64,000 nt of DNA from Streptomyces sp. NBC_00683 (GCF_036226745.1 NZ_CP109013.1:5518001-5582000); one strand, 5' to 3'. Counted from the stretch's first letter, positions 34,690 through 43,690 are shown. A program made the numbers and translations. The notes: generated by a model from the sequence alone, not told the origin.

Positions 34690-35627
34690 CGGGCCGCGAG
34701 CTCCCGCAGGTGCTCGACCAGCTCGGCCGGCTCCGTCACCGTGAAGTCGTGGCCGAGCATGCCCAGATGGACGGCGAGCGTGTCGAGTGAGTCGGCCCCG
34801 GTGTCCAGGACGCAGGTCTCCGCGTCGACCGCCTCCACCGAACCCACCGCGGGGTTGATCCGCTCGAGCACCGCGGCGGCGGGTGCGTGCACCGTCACCC
34901 GGGCGCGGTGGCGCCAGGCCGCGGCGGACGCCTTGCCCGCGACGTAGGCCGCCGCGTTGCCTTCGGGGTCCTCGCGCGGCGCGAAGCGCGGGCCGGACGG
35001 GGTGCGCGGGGTTATCCGGTCCGCCCGGAACGTGCGCCAGTCGTCCCGGTCGACGTCCCAGGCGACCAGGTACCAGCGGCGGCCCCAGTTCACGACCCGC
35101 TGGGGCTCCACCAGTCGGCGCGTCGAGGCGCCCGCGTGGTCGCGGTAGTCCAGGCGAAGACGCTCGTGGTCGCGGCAGGCGGCCGTCAGCGTCATGAGGA
35201 CGTCCGTGTCGACGGCCGGGGCTGGCCGGTCGGCGGGTACCGGCACGGCGTACTGCTGGAGCGCCCGCACCCGGCGGCGCAGCCGGGGCGGCAGCACCTG
35301 CTCCAGCTTGGCGAGCGCCTGGAGCGAGGTCTCCTCCATGCCGGCCATCGAACTCCCGGCGACGTTGCGCACCGCGACGGTGACCGCGACCGCCTCGTCG
35401 TCCTCCAGGAGCAGCGGTGGCATCGCGCTGCCCGCCGCCAGCCGGTATCCGCCGGTCGATCCGCGGGTGGCGTCCACCGGGTAGCCGAGCCTGCGCAGCC
35501 GCTCGATGTCGTTGCGCACCGTCCGGCCGCTCACACCGAGCCGTTCGGCGAGTTCGGTGCCGGGCCACTCGCGGGGTGACTGGAGCAGGGACAGGAGCCG
35601 CAGCAGACGGGCGGAGGTTTCCAACAT
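34641..35627 (-). CDS. WYL-domain transcriptional regulator (YafY/DeoR-like)
   Basis: This 328-residue protein has an N-terminal HTH_11 winged helix (LLRLLSLLQSPREWPGTELA; VSGRTVRNDIERLRRLGYPV, residues about 25-55) followed by a WYL ligand-sensing domain (about 135-220, with WYLVAWDVDRDDWRTFRADR) and a WCX-like C-terminal part. Single-stranded nucleic acid or other ligands bind such domains in studied members. It is divergent from the epoxide-hydrolase-like gene, with a perfect inverted repeat between, so it likely controls that gene and itself. The ATG at 35627 is preferred to an upstream GTG at 35648 that would overlap the repeat. Confidence 0.88.
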   Translation of the reverse strand: MLETSARLLRLLSLLQSPREWPGTELAERLGVSGRTVRNDIERLRRLGYPVDATRGSTGGYRLAAGSAMPPLLLEDDEAVAVTVAVRNVAGSSMAGMEETSLQALAKLEQVLPPRLRRRVRALQQYAVPVPADRPAPAVDTDVLMTLTAACRDHERLRLDYRDHAGASTRRLVEPQRVVNWGRRWYLVAWDVDRDDWRTFRADRITPRTPSGPRFAPREDPEGNAAAYVAGKASAAAWRHRARVTVHAPAAAVLERINPAVGSVEAVDAETCVLDTGADSLDTLAVHLGMLGHDFTVTEPAELVEHLRELAARYARSTEPSSPAASSR

Positions 35628-35644
35628 GCCCCCACTGTGAGGCC

Positions 35645-35671
35645 CCAATAGGAACGAATTCTTCCTATTGG
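35645..35671. promoter_or_regulatory. Perfect inverted repeat in the WYL / epoxide-hydrolase-like promoter region
   Basis: Arms CCAATAGGAA and TTCCTATTGG pair over 10 bases with a 7-base spacer. It lies 18 bases from both start codons, the expected place for the WYL regulator's operator. Confidence 0.7.
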
Positions 35672-35689
35672 AATCCTAGAATTCTGCTC

Positions 35690-36850
35690 ATGGAGAACAG
35701 CACCAGCAGCACCAGCTCGAACGCCCACGCCGACGCCGTCCGGCCCTTCCGGGTCGAGATCCCGCAGGCCGAGATCGACGACCTCCACGACCGCCTCTCC
35801 CGCACCCGCTGGAACACCGGGGTGCCCGGCGTCGAGGGCTGGTCGCGCGGCGTACCCGCCGACTATCTGAAGGGGCTCGCCGAGTACTGGGCGGACGGAT
35901 TCGACTGGCACAAGGCCGAGGCCCGGCTGAACGAGTTCCCGCAGTACCTCACCGAGATCGACGGCCAGAACATCCACTTCGCGCACGTCCGCTCGGACAG
36001 GGCCGACGCCACGCCGCTGCTGCTGATCCACGACTGGCCGGGATCGTTCGTCCAGTTCACCGACGTCATCGAGCCGCTGTCGCGCGACTTCCACGTCGTC
36101 GTCACGTCGACGCCCGGCGTCGGCTTCTCCGGGCCGCTCTCCTCGCCCGGCTGGAACACCGGCCGCATCGCCGCCGCGTTCACGACCCTCATGGCCCGCC
36201 TCGGCTACGAGCGGTACGGCGTCCAGGGCAACGGCGGCGGCGCCTGGATCGCCGGTGAGATGGGCCGGATCGCGCCCGACCACGTGGCCGGCATCCATGT
36301 GAACGGCCTGGTCACCTTCCCGTCGGACGACCCCGCGGACTTCGCCGGCCTCACCGAGGGCGAGCAGACCCGGCTGGAGCGGCTGCAGCAGTTCCGCGAC
36401 GACAAGATGGGCTTCAACGCCATCCAGTCGACCCGCCCCGAGACGGTGGCCTACGGACTGCACGACTCACCGGTCGGCCAGCTCGCCTGGATCGTGGAGA
36501 AGTTCAAGGAGTGGACCGACACCGCGAAGGAACTGCCCGAGGACGCGGTGGACCGGGACCGGCTGCTGACCAACGTCAGCCTGTACTGGTACACGGGTAC
36601 GGCGGGTTCCTCGGCCCACCTGTACTACGAGACGGCCCACGACCCGGGCGCCTGGGCGCCCAAGGAGCGCGGTACGGTCCCGACCGCGGTCGTCGTCGCG
36701 CTGCCGTCGGACGTCGCCATCCGCCGGTACGCCGAACGCGACCACAACGTGGTGCGCTGGACCGAGTTCGAACGCGGTGGCAACTTCCTCTCCCTGGAAC
36801 AGCCCGAGCTGCTGGTCGAGGACGTGCGGGAGTTCTTCGCGGGCCTCTAG
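35690..36850 (+). CDS. Epoxide-hydrolase homologue lacking catalytic nucleophile and histidine
   Basis: This 386-residue protein has the epoxide hydrolase architecture: an N-terminal EHN segment (RPFRVEIPQAEIDDLHDRLS) and an alpha/beta-hydrolase fold. However, the catalytic set is changed. The canonical oxyanion motif HGWPG is HDWPG (residues 114-118). The nucleophile motif GGDWG reads GNGGG, so the Asp expected at 182 is Gly. The terminal GGHF motif reads GGNF, so the catalytic His is Asn365. The rest of the sequence is well kept and the coding bias is normal, so it is not a decayed gene. Hydrolase activity by the known mechanism is not expected. The gene is divergent from the WYL regulator and presumably under its control. 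Confidence 0.85.
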   Translation: MENSTSSTSSNAHADAVRPFRVEIPQAEIDDLHDRLSRTRWNTGVPGVEGWSRGVPADYLKGLAEYWADGFDWHKAEARLNEFPQYLTEIDGQNIHFAHVRSDRADATPLLLIHDWPGSFVQFTDVIEPLSRDFHVVVTSTPGVGFSGPLSSPGWNTGRIAAAFTTLMARLGYERYGVQGNGGGAWIAGEMGRIAPDHVAGIHVNGLVTFPSDDPADFAGLTEGEQTRLERLQQFRDDKMGFNAIQSTRPETVAYGLHDSPVGQLAWIVEKFKEWTDTAKELPEDAVDRDRLLTNVSLYWYTGTAGSSAHLYYETAHDPGAWAPKERGTVPTAVVVALPSDVAIRRYAERDHNVVRWTEFERGGNFLSLEQPELLVEDVREFFAGL

Positions 36851-37815
36851 GGCCCGTCCGTACCGCGCCGGGCCCGGCGCCGCTGACCGAGGCCCGGCGT
36901 CGGATCCAGATAGACCCGGCGGACCGACGGATACCGCTCCCGCAACTGCTCGTCCGCCTCCTCGCAGGCCCATTCGACCTGCTCGGCACTCGCCACGTCA
37001 CGGAAGTCGACCTTCGCCGCGATCAGCACCTCGTCCGGGCCCTGGATGAGCGTGGTCAGCTCCAGTACGTCGATGATGTGCGGGACGGAGAGCAGCTCCT
37101 CCCGCACCCCCGCCCGCATCGCCGCCGACACCGGACGGCCGATCAGCAGCTGGGCGTTGGACCGGCAGAGCACCCAGGCCACGTACACCAGGAGGACGCC
37201 GATCAGCACGGACGCGATGCCGTCCCACATCCCCGACCCGGAGAGCTGACCGCCCAGCAGCCCGCCGGCGGCCAGCAGGAGGCCGATCAGGGCGGCGGAG
37301 TCCTCCATCACGACGGCCTTGACCGCGGTGTCGGGGGTGCGGCGCAGATAGCGGGGCGCGGGGATGCCGAGGCCGGCCGCCTCGCTCCGGACCTGCCTGA
37401 CCCCCGTACGCAGCGAGTAGCCCTCCAGCAGGAAGGCGACGGCGAGCACGATGTAGGACACGAGCGGGTCGCCGAGGTCCTCCCCCTGGACCAGGGTGTG
37501 GATGCCGTCGTAGAGCGAGAAGACCGCGCCGCCGACGAACGTGGCGACGGAGGCGAGCATCGCCCAGATGTACCGCTCGGGGCCGTAGCCCAGCGGGTGC
37601 TCCTCGTCGGCCGGTTTCCGGCTGCGCCTGAGCGCGGTGAGGAGCATGACCTCGGTGACGGTGTCGGCGACCGAGTGCGCGGCCTCCGAGAGCATCGCGC
37701 TCGAACCGCTGATCAGACCGGCCACCAGCTTCGCCACGGCGATACCGAGGTTGGCCGCAGCCGCGACGACGACGGTGAACGTGGACTCCCCACCAGGGCT
37801 CTTCTCGTCACTCAT
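36847..37815 (-). CDS. Cation diffusion facilitator (CDF) family transporter
   Basis: This is a 322-residue membrane protein with about six transmembrane segments and a soluble C-terminal domain (VPHIIDVLELTTLIQGPDEVL). The first metal-site motif in segment 2 reads SEAAHSVADTVTE (HxxxD). The corresponding motif in segment 5 reads MEDSAALIG, as in the SLC30A9-like branch rather than typical zinc exporters, so zinc efflux should not be assumed. Its stop codon and that of the convergent epoxide-hydrolase-like gene overlap within one CTAG at 36847-36850. Confidence 0.85.
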   Translation of the reverse strand: MSDEKSPGGESTFTVVVAAAANLGIAVAKLVAGLISGSSAMLSEAAHSVADTVTEVMLLTALRRSRKPADEEHPLGYGPERYIWAMLASVATFVGGAVFSLYDGIHTLVQGEDLGDPLVSYIVLAVAFLLEGYSLRTGVRQVRSEAAGLGIPAPRYLRRTPDTAVKAVVMEDSAALIGLLLAAGGLLGGQLSGSGMWDGIASVLIGVLLVYVAWVLCRSNAQLLIGRPVSAAMRAGVREELLSVPHIIDVLELTTLIQGPDEVLIAAKVDFRDVASAEQVEWACEEADEQLRERYPSVRRVYLDPTPGLGQRRRARRGTDGP

Positions 37816-37843
37816 GGTGGGGAGTATGTCCGTATACGGGTCT

Positions 37844-38719
37844 TCAGACCCGCGGGACGCGGACCACGCCCTCCTGGATGACCGTGATGGCCAGCTGTCC
37901 GTCCGCCGTGTAGATGCGGGCCTGGCCGAGACCGCGCCCGCCGGAGGCCGACGGCGACTCCTGGTCGTACAGCAGCCATTCGTCGGCGCGGAAGGGCCGG
38001 TGGAACCACATCGCGTGGTCCAGGCTGGCGCCCACCACGTCACCGACCGCCCAGCCGCCGCGCCCGTGGGCGAGCAGCACCGAGTCGAGCAGTGTCATGT
38101 CGGAGACGTACGTGGCCATGCAGACGTGCAGCAGGGGATCGTCCGCCAGCTTGCCGTGCGTCCGGAACCACACCTGGGACCGCGGCTCGCGCGGTTCGCC
38201 CGCCGTGGCGAACGGCGGGGCGTCCACGTACCGCAGGTCGACCGCCGCCCGCGCCTCGATCAGCCGGTCCACCATCAGCGGATCGGCGAAACGGTCCGCG
38301 TACCGGGGCAGCATCTGCGCGGCCGTGGGCAGGGTCTCCGGGTCCGGGGCGGACGGCATGGGCGCCTGGTGGTCCATGCCCTCCTCGTACGCCTGGAAGG
38401 AGGCCGAGAGGTGGAAGATCGGCTTGCCGTGCTGCACCGCGACGACCCGGCGGGTCGCGAACGACCGCCCGTCACGGATGCGGTCCACGGTGTAGACGAT
38501 CGGCGCGCCCGGATCCCCGGGACGCAGGAAGTACGCGTGCAGGGAGTGGGCGGACCTGTCCGCCGGGACCGTACGGCCCGCGGCGACCAGCGCCTGCGCC
38601 GCGACCTGGCCGCCGAAGACCCGGGGCACGACCGCGCTGCGGCTCATGCCCCGGAAGATGTCCTGCTCGATCTGCTCCAGGTCGAGCAGATCGAGCAGGG
38701 ATTCAAGTGCTGCGCTCAT
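37844..38719 (-). CDS. tesB: Acyl-CoA thioesterase II
   Basis: This enzyme hydrolyses medium- and long-chain acyl-CoAs to free acid and CoA. The 291 residues form two hot-dog domains, the TesB length. The N-terminal half shows VFGGQVAAQALVAAGRTV and HSLHAYFLRPGD, both characteristic, and the C-terminal half SLDHAMWFHRPFRADEWLLY with VIQEGVVR at the end; Asp, Thr/Ser and Gln of the catalytic triad fall in these segments. It lies 20 bases downstream of an acyl-CoA dehydrogenase gene on the same strand, so the two probably act together in fatty acyl turnover. Confidence 0.93.
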   Translation of the reverse strand: MSAALESLLDLLDLEQIEQDIFRGMSRSAVVPRVFGGQVAAQALVAAGRTVPADRSAHSLHAYFLRPGDPGAPIVYTVDRIRDGRSFATRRVVAVQHGKPIFHLSASFQAYEEGMDHQAPMPSAPDPETLPTAAQMLPRYADRFADPLMVDRLIEARAAVDLRYVDAPPFATAGEPREPRSQVWFRTHGKLADDPLLHVCMATYVSDMTLLDSVLLAHGRGGWAVGDVVGASLDHAMWFHRPFRADEWLLYDQESPSASGGRGLGQARIYTADGQLAITVIQEGVVRVPRV

Positions 38720-38739
38720 GGAGAAGAACGTAGCCGCTC

Positions 38740-39897
38740 TTACAGGCCCATGGACTTGGCGATGATCGACTTCATGACCTCGCTGGTGCCGCCGTAGATG
38801 CGGTTGACCCGGTTGTCCGCGTACAGGCGGGCGATCGGGTACTCGTTCATGTAGCCGTAGCCGCCGTGCAGCTGGAGGCAGCGGTCGATCACGCGGTGCG
38901 CGACCTCGGTGCAGAACAGCTTCGCGGACGCGGCCTCGGCGGGGGTGAGCTCGCCGGCGTCGAGGGCCTCGATCGCCCGGTCGCAGACGGCCTCGGCCGC
39001 GTCGACCTCGGCCTTGCAGGCGGCCAGCTCGAACTTGGTGTTCTGGAAGGACGCGACGGTCTTGCCGAACACCGTGCGGTCCTGCGTGTACTGCTGGGCG
39101 AACCGCACGGCGGCGGCGGCCTGCGCGTACGCGCCGACGGCGATGCCGAGACGCTCCTGCGGCAGGTTCTGGCCGAGGTAGGAGAAGCCCTTGTTCTCCT
39201 CGCCCAGCAGGTCCTCGACGGGCACCTTGACGTCCACGAAGGACAGCTCGGCGGTGTCGGAGACCTTCAGGCCCAGCTTGTCGAGCTTGCGACCGACCGA
39301 GTAGCCCTCGGACTTGGTGTCGACGACGAGCAGCGAGATGCCGTGGCGGCGGTCGTCGGCCTTGGGCGCGTCGGTGCGGGCACAGACGATGACCTTGTCG
39401 GCGTGGACGCCACCGGTGATGAAGGTCTTCGCGCCGTTGAGGACGTAGTGCGTGCCGTCCTCGGAGAGCTTGGCGGTCGTCTTCATGCCGGCCAGGTCCG
39501 AACCGGTGCCCGGCTCGGTCATGGCTATCGCGTACATGGTGTTGCCGGAGACGAAGTCGGGCAGCCAGCGCTTCTTCTGCTCCTCGGTGGCGTAGGCCTT
39601 GAGGTAGGGCAGGCAGAGCAGGACGTGCACACCGGAGCCGCCGAAGGACACACCCGCGCGGGCGGTCTCCTCGTAGACGATCGCTTCGAACTTGAAGGAG
39701 TCCTCGCCGGCGCCGCCGAACTCCTCGGGCACCTCGATGCCGAAGATCCCCAGCTCGGCGAGCTTGTAGTAGAAGTCACGGGGCGCCTGGCCCGCGGCGT
39801 ACCACTCGTCGTAGACGGGGACGACCTCGGCCTCGATGAAGGCGCGCAGGGTCTCCCGGAACGCCTCGTGGTCCTCGTTGTAAACCGTACGGCGCAC
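38740..39897 (-). CDS. Acyl-CoA dehydrogenase (long-chain/isovaleryl class)
   Basis: This is a 385-residue FAD enzyme of fatty acid beta-oxidation. The motif ITGGVHADKVIVCAR and MTEPGTGSDLAGMKTT bind FAD and substrate. Near the end QLHGGYGYMNEYPIARLY is followed by YGGTSEVMK: the short-chain catalytic Glu (EGTS) is Gly here. Instead LPQERLGIAVGA carries the Glu used by long-chain and isovaleryl-type enzymes, so the catalytic base is probably that one. It forms a unit with tesB. A palindromic AAGCGCTT element lies about 50 bases upstream and may bind a TetR-type regulator. Confidence 0.92.
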   Translation of the reverse strand: MRRTVYNEDHEAFRETLRAFIEAEVVPVYDEWYAAGQAPRDFYYKLAELGIFGIEVPEEFGGAGEDSFKFEAIVYEETARAGVSFGGSGVHVLLCLPYLKAYATEEQKKRWLPDFVSGNTMYAIAMTEPGTGSDLAGMKTTAKLSEDGTHYVLNGAKTFITGGVHADKVIVCARTDAPKADDRRHGISLLVVDTKSEGYSVGRKLDKLGLKVSDTAELSFVDVKVPVEDLLGEENKGFSYLGQNLPQERLGIAVGAYAQAAAAVRFAQQYTQDRTVFGKTVASFQNTKFELAACKAEVDAAEAVCDRAIEALDAGELTPAEAASAKLFCTEVAHRVIDRCLQLHGGYGYMNEYPIARLYADNRVNRIYGGTSEVMKSIIAKSMGL

Positions 39898-39943
39898 GGG
39901 GTGCCTCCTGTGTCAGCTTCAGCATCGGCTTCGGTCGGTGGCT

Positions 39944-39951
39944 AAGCGCTT
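39944..39951. promoter_or_regulatory. AAGCGCTT palindrome upstream of the acyl-CoA dehydrogenase-tesB unit
   Basis: The 8-base palindrome lies in CTAAGCGCTTGCTCAG, a style common to TetR operators of actinobacterial acyl-CoA genes. Evidence is slight. Confidence 0.3.
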
Positions 39952-40177
39952 GCTCAGTCCAGTTAAAAGTTACCCGGCGGTCACCGTGGCTGTCCAGGGT
40001 GATGCTCAGCACGCCCGCCCCGCCTGCCCGCGGCCCACCGGGCCCGGTGGCGGAGAGTGAAGGAGCGGAGCGCTGTGTACACCCCAATGGCGGTGTGGGA
40101 CGGGCAGGCGCACAGTGAAATGAGGAGCCGGCGAGGACGAGAGCCGCCTCGTCGCCACAACCCTCTGTGAGGCAGTC

Positions 40178-40645
40178 ATGGCTGATGTCGAGTCCCTGGG
40201 CGGGAGTTCAACGACAGACAGGAGTGGGGGCCAGGCCGGGCGCGGCAGGACCACCATCGCCGACAACGTGGTGGCCACCATCGCCGGAATCGCCATCCGC
40301 GAGACCGACGGTGTGCATTCGGTCGGCCGGGGAGCAGCGAAGGCCCTGGGCGCCGTCACCGGGCGGGTGTCCGGGTCGTCCGGACACGGACGCTCCGTCA
40401 AGGTGGAAGTGGGGGAGAAGCAGACGGCGATCGATGTCGACATCGAGGTGGAGTACGGCGTCCCGATCCATGAGCTCGCCGAGCAGGTCAGGACTCATGT
40501 GACGGACGCGGTGGAGACGATGACCGGTCTGGAAGTCGTCGAGATCAACATCAACGTCTTCGACGTCCATGTCCCGGACGAGGACACGGACGAGGACAGC
40601 GAGGACGAGGAGAGCCGCCGCCGGGCGTCCGCCCGCGTGCAGTGA
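40178..40645 (+). CDS. Asp23/Gls24 family envelope stress protein
   Basis: This is a 155-residue soluble protein. The Asp23 domain (about 22-125) has the opening GRTTIADNVVATIAGIAIRE, the GVHSVGRG turn and VEVGEKQTAIDVDIEVEYGV, all typical. The C-terminus is a very acidic tail (DEDTDEDSEDEE). In Gram-positive bacteria, Asp23 proteins associate with membrane anchors (AmaP) in envelope stress, but no amaP-like partner lies beside it here. The gene stands alone before the AfsR-like regulator. Confidence 0.88.
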   Translation: MADVESLGGSSTTDRSGGQAGRGRTTIADNVVATIAGIAIRETDGVHSVGRGAAKALGAVTGRVSGSSGHGRSVKVEVGEKQTAIDVDIEVEYGVPIHELAEQVRTHVTDAVETMTGLEVVEININVFDVHVPDEDTDEDSEDEESRRRASARVQ

Positions 40646-40742
40646 GCCGCGAATCGGGTGGGAGTCGTCACCCGGATTTCGTTTGGAGAGCTTCGAACAT
40701 CGTTACGCTGCACCGCAGTTGCCGAGAGCACGGAGGCCTGCG

Positions 40743-43637
40743 GTGGGGGAGCCGACATTCGGAGTCCTGGGGCCGCTCCAGGTGAAGGCGCACGGTGTCC
40801 CGGTACGGATCGGTGGAGCCAAGCCCCGCGCCGTACTGGCGACCCTGCTGCTCCAGCCGAACGGCTTCGTCTCGCTGGACCTGCTGACGGAGGTCCTGTG
40901 GCCCGGAGGCGCACCTCGGTCCGCGGTCGCCAATGTGCGCACGTACGTGCGGACGCTACGGCTGCGGCTGCCCCCCGAAGCAGTCGACGGACTGCGTACC
41001 GAGCCCTCCGGATACTCGCTGGACGTCGCACCCGGGCAGGTGGACATGCTGCTCTTCGAGCAGCAGCTCGCGGCGGCCCGTGCCGCCCGCGAGCGCGGTG
41101 AGGACGCCGCCGCACTGCGCGCCTACGAATCGGCCCTGGGGCTGTGGCGCGGCGGAGTGCTCCAGGACGTGGCCTCCAGCGTGGTGTGGGACCCGGCCGT
41201 CACGCGCCTGGAGGGGCTGCGGTCGCTCGCGGCCGACGAGTGCCTGGAATTACGGCTCCGGCTCGGGGACTACGCCCACCTGGTCTCCGGCCTGCGGTCC
41301 CGGCTGACCGAGAGCCCTCTGCGGGAGGACCTGTGGCGGATGCTCGTGCACGCGCTGAACGACGCGGGCCGCAGCGCCGAGGCGCGGTCCGCGTACGCCG
41401 AGGCGGAGCACGTGATCGCCGCCGAGCTCGGGATCGGGCCGAGCGAACCGCTGCGGGCCATCGGCGCCGAGGTCAACGGCTACACCGGCCGCCGCCGCGC
41501 GGCAACGCCCGTTCCCGTATGCCAACTCCCGATGGACATACCCGACTTCACCGGCCGCGCCGTCGAGGTCGCCGACCTGGAGGAGTTACTGTCCACCGCC
41601 GGCCGGCAACCCGTGGTCGCGGCGGTGTCGGGGCCGCCGGGTGCCGGGAAGTCCACGCTGGCCGTGCATGTCGCCCACCGGGTGCGTGGCGCGTTCCCCG
41701 ACGGGCAGCTCTTCGTCGACCTGGCCGGAACGAGCGAGTGCCCCCGTGAGGCCGTGGACGTCCTGGCCGAGATGCTGCGCGGCCTGGGCGTCATCGACAG
41801 CGCGATACCCGGTGAACCGGGCGAACGCGCCGCGATGTTCCGGTCCCGCCTGGCCCAGCGGCGATTCCTCATCGTGCTCGACGACGCCCTGGACAGCGCA
41901 CAGGTGAGCCCGCTGCTCCCGGGCACCGGCGGCTCGGCCGTGCTGGTCAGCTCGCGGCGCCGGATGCCCGGTCTGCCGGCGCACGCCTGCCCGCTCGGGC
42001 TGATGCGGCACGACGACGCCCGTGCCCTGTTCGGTGCCATCGTCGGCGCGGACCGGCTCCGGCGGGAGGGGGCCGACGCCGACCGTGTGCTCGCCGAGTG
42101 CGGATCCGTGCCGCTGGCGGTACGGATCGCGGCCTCCCGGCTCGTGAACCGGCCCGGCTGGAGCGTCGGCACGCTGGCCGACTCGCTGCGCGACGAGCGC
42201 GGTCGCCTCGGAGCGGCCGGCTCCGGGGGTGAGCTGGAGGTGCGGGCCGGCGCCGAACTCAGCTACCGCCACCTGCCCGAGCCCGCCGCCCATGCCTTCC
42301 GCACGTTCGGTGACCTGCCCGACGACGCCGTCCCTGGCTGGCTCGTCGCCGTTGCGACGGGGTGCGACAGCGATACGGAGGGGGGTCTGGAGACCCTGCT
42401 CGACGAACACCTCGTCGAAGTCGTGGGCAGGGACCAGCTCGGTCTGAACCGTTACCGCATGCACGACCTGCTGCGGTCCTACGCCCGGGAAATCGCCCTG
42501 ACGGACAATCAGGAGATACGGCTGCGGCGGCGCCTGCGGGTCATCGACGCGCTCACCGCCCTCTCCCGCTCCGCCAACGCCGCCATGCCCACCCGCTTCC
42601 TCGGCGTGCTGGGCGAGCCCGACGAGCGGGGCTTACCGGACGGACCGGCGCACGCCGTCGCCGCCACGGTGCGCGCCCGGCCCGTGGACTGGTTCGAGAG
42701 CGAGCACCGCAACCTCGTCGCCGCCGTCGACGCAGCCGTCCGGCTCGGGCGGACCGACCGGGCCGCCGACCTCGCGATCGAACTGGCGGGCTTCTTCGAC
42801 ATGCGGGGCTACTACGGTGACTGGCTGCGGACCCACCGGCTCGTGCTCGACGCCATGCCGCACCACGACGACCTCAGGGCGGCGGCCCTGCTGCGCAACC
42901 TCGGCCAGTTGCATCTCTACCAGGACCGGTACCCGGACGCGCTCGCCTCCTTCGACCGGGCCAGGGCGCTCTTCGCCGAGCTCGGTCACCCGACGGGGGA
43001 AGCGATCGCCGCGGTGGGGGCCGGCTCGGTCCACCGGGTCGTGGGTGATCTCGGCACCGCACTCGGGACGTTCACCGCCGCGCTCCAGGACTTCGCCGCG
43101 GCCGGCGACCGGCACGGCGAGGCGGTGGCACGCAACGCGATCGCCTCCGTCTGGCTGGAGCGCAAGGACCCGGAGACCGCGGCCGGCTGGCTGCGCGGGG
43201 CCCTGGAGCTGTCCCGTGCCAACGGGGACCGGCACCGCGAGGCACAGGTGCGCCGCAGGGTCGCCGTGCTGCACGAGCTGCGTGGCGAACCGCAGTCGGC
43301 GCGCGGCGAACTGGAGCGGGCCCTCGGCATCTTCGACGAGCTGGCCGACCTGCACTGCGCCGCATACGTGCAGCAGAGCATCGCGGAACTGTGCTTGCGG
43401 CAGGGCGATGCCGGTGAGGCGTCGGCGCTGCTGATCGGGGCACTCGCCGTGCAGCAGCAGCTCGGGGACCGCCGCGCCGAGGCCCGGGTGGCCGGCCTGC
43501 TGGGCGAGCTGCACGACGCGACCGGCCGCAAGCAGACCGCGCGGCACTACTTCCACCGTTCCCTCGCGACCTGGCGCCGCCTGGGCCTGTCCGACGAGGC
43601 CGGACTGGTGGACGCGAAGCTCCGCTCTATGCGCTGA
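40743..43637 (+). CDS. AfsR/SARP-type regulator with NB-ARC and TPR domains
   Basis: This is a 964-residue regulator. Residues 1-95 are an OmpR-like winged helix (FGVLGPLQVKAHGVPVRIGG; VANVRTYVRTLRLRL), 100-245 the bacterial transcriptional activation domain, about 280-510 an NB-ARC ATPase with Walker A GPPGAGKST (297-305) and FLIVLDDAL, then winged-helix and TPR repeats (NLGQLHLYQDRYPDALASFD) to about 960. GGAGG lies 6 bases before the GTG at 40743. Three Leu codons are TTA (170, 282, 631), so translation depends on bldA tRNA. No biosynthetic cluster is adjacent; targets may be elsewhere. A terminator follows at 43655. Confidence 0.9.
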   Translation: MGEPTFGVLGPLQVKAHGVPVRIGGAKPRAVLATLLLQPNGFVSLDLLTEVLWPGGAPRSAVANVRTYVRTLRLRLPPEAVDGLRTEPSGYSLDVAPGQVDMLLFEQQLAAARAARERGEDAAALRAYESALGLWRGGVLQDVASSVVWDPAVTRLEGLRSLAADECLELRLRLGDYAHLVSGLRSRLTESPLREDLWRMLVHALNDAGRSAEARSAYAEAEHVIAAELGIGPSEPLRAIGAEVNGYTGRRRAATPVPVCQLPMDIPDFTGRAVEVADLEELLSTAGRQPVVAAVSGPPGAGKSTLAVHVAHRVRGAFPDGQLFVDLAGTSECPREAVDVLAEMLRGLGVIDSAIPGEPGERAAMFRSRLAQRRFLIVLDDALDSAQVSPLLPGTGGSAVLVSSRRRMPGLPAHACPLGLMRHDDARALFGAIVGADRLRREGADADRVLAECGSVPLAVRIAASRLVNRPGWSVGTLADSLRDERGRLGAAGSGGELEVRAGAELSYRHLPEPAAHAFRTFGDLPDDAVPGWLVAVATGCDSDTEGGLETLLDEHLVEVVGRDQLGLNRYRMHDLLRSYAREIALTDNQEIRLRRRLRVIDALTALSRSANAAMPTRFLGVLGEPDERGLPDGPAHAVAATVRARPVDWFESEHRNLVAAVDAAVRLGRTDRAADLAIELAGFFDMRGYYGDWLRTHRLVLDAMPHHDDLRAAALLRNLGQLHLYQDRYPDALASFDRARALFAELGHPTGEAIAAVGAGSVHRVVGDLGTALGTFTAALQDFAAAGDRHGEAVARNAIASVWLERKDPETAAGWLRGALELSRANGDRHREAQVRRRVAVLHELRGEPQSARGELERALGIFDELADLHCAAYVQQSIAELCLRQGDAGEASALLIGALAVQQQLGDRRAEARVAGLLGELHDATGRKQTARHYFHRSLATWRRLGLSDEAGLVDAKLRSMR

Positions 43638-43654
43638 GCGGCGCCGATGGAGAA

Positions 43655-43690
43655 CAGGTGCGGGTGTAACCGCCGTCGCACCCGCACCTG
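43655..43690 (+). terminator. Terminator after the AfsR-like gene
   Basis: A 12-base perfect stem (43655-43666 with 43679-43690) closes a 12-base loop between convergent genes. Confidence 0.8.

Noticed and set aside
32665..35568. Open frame of about 970 codons on the minus strand
   Set aside because: It crosses TetR, MarR, membrane-protein, phosphatase-like and WYL genes in the wrong frame; all of these are supported by domains or ribosome sites.
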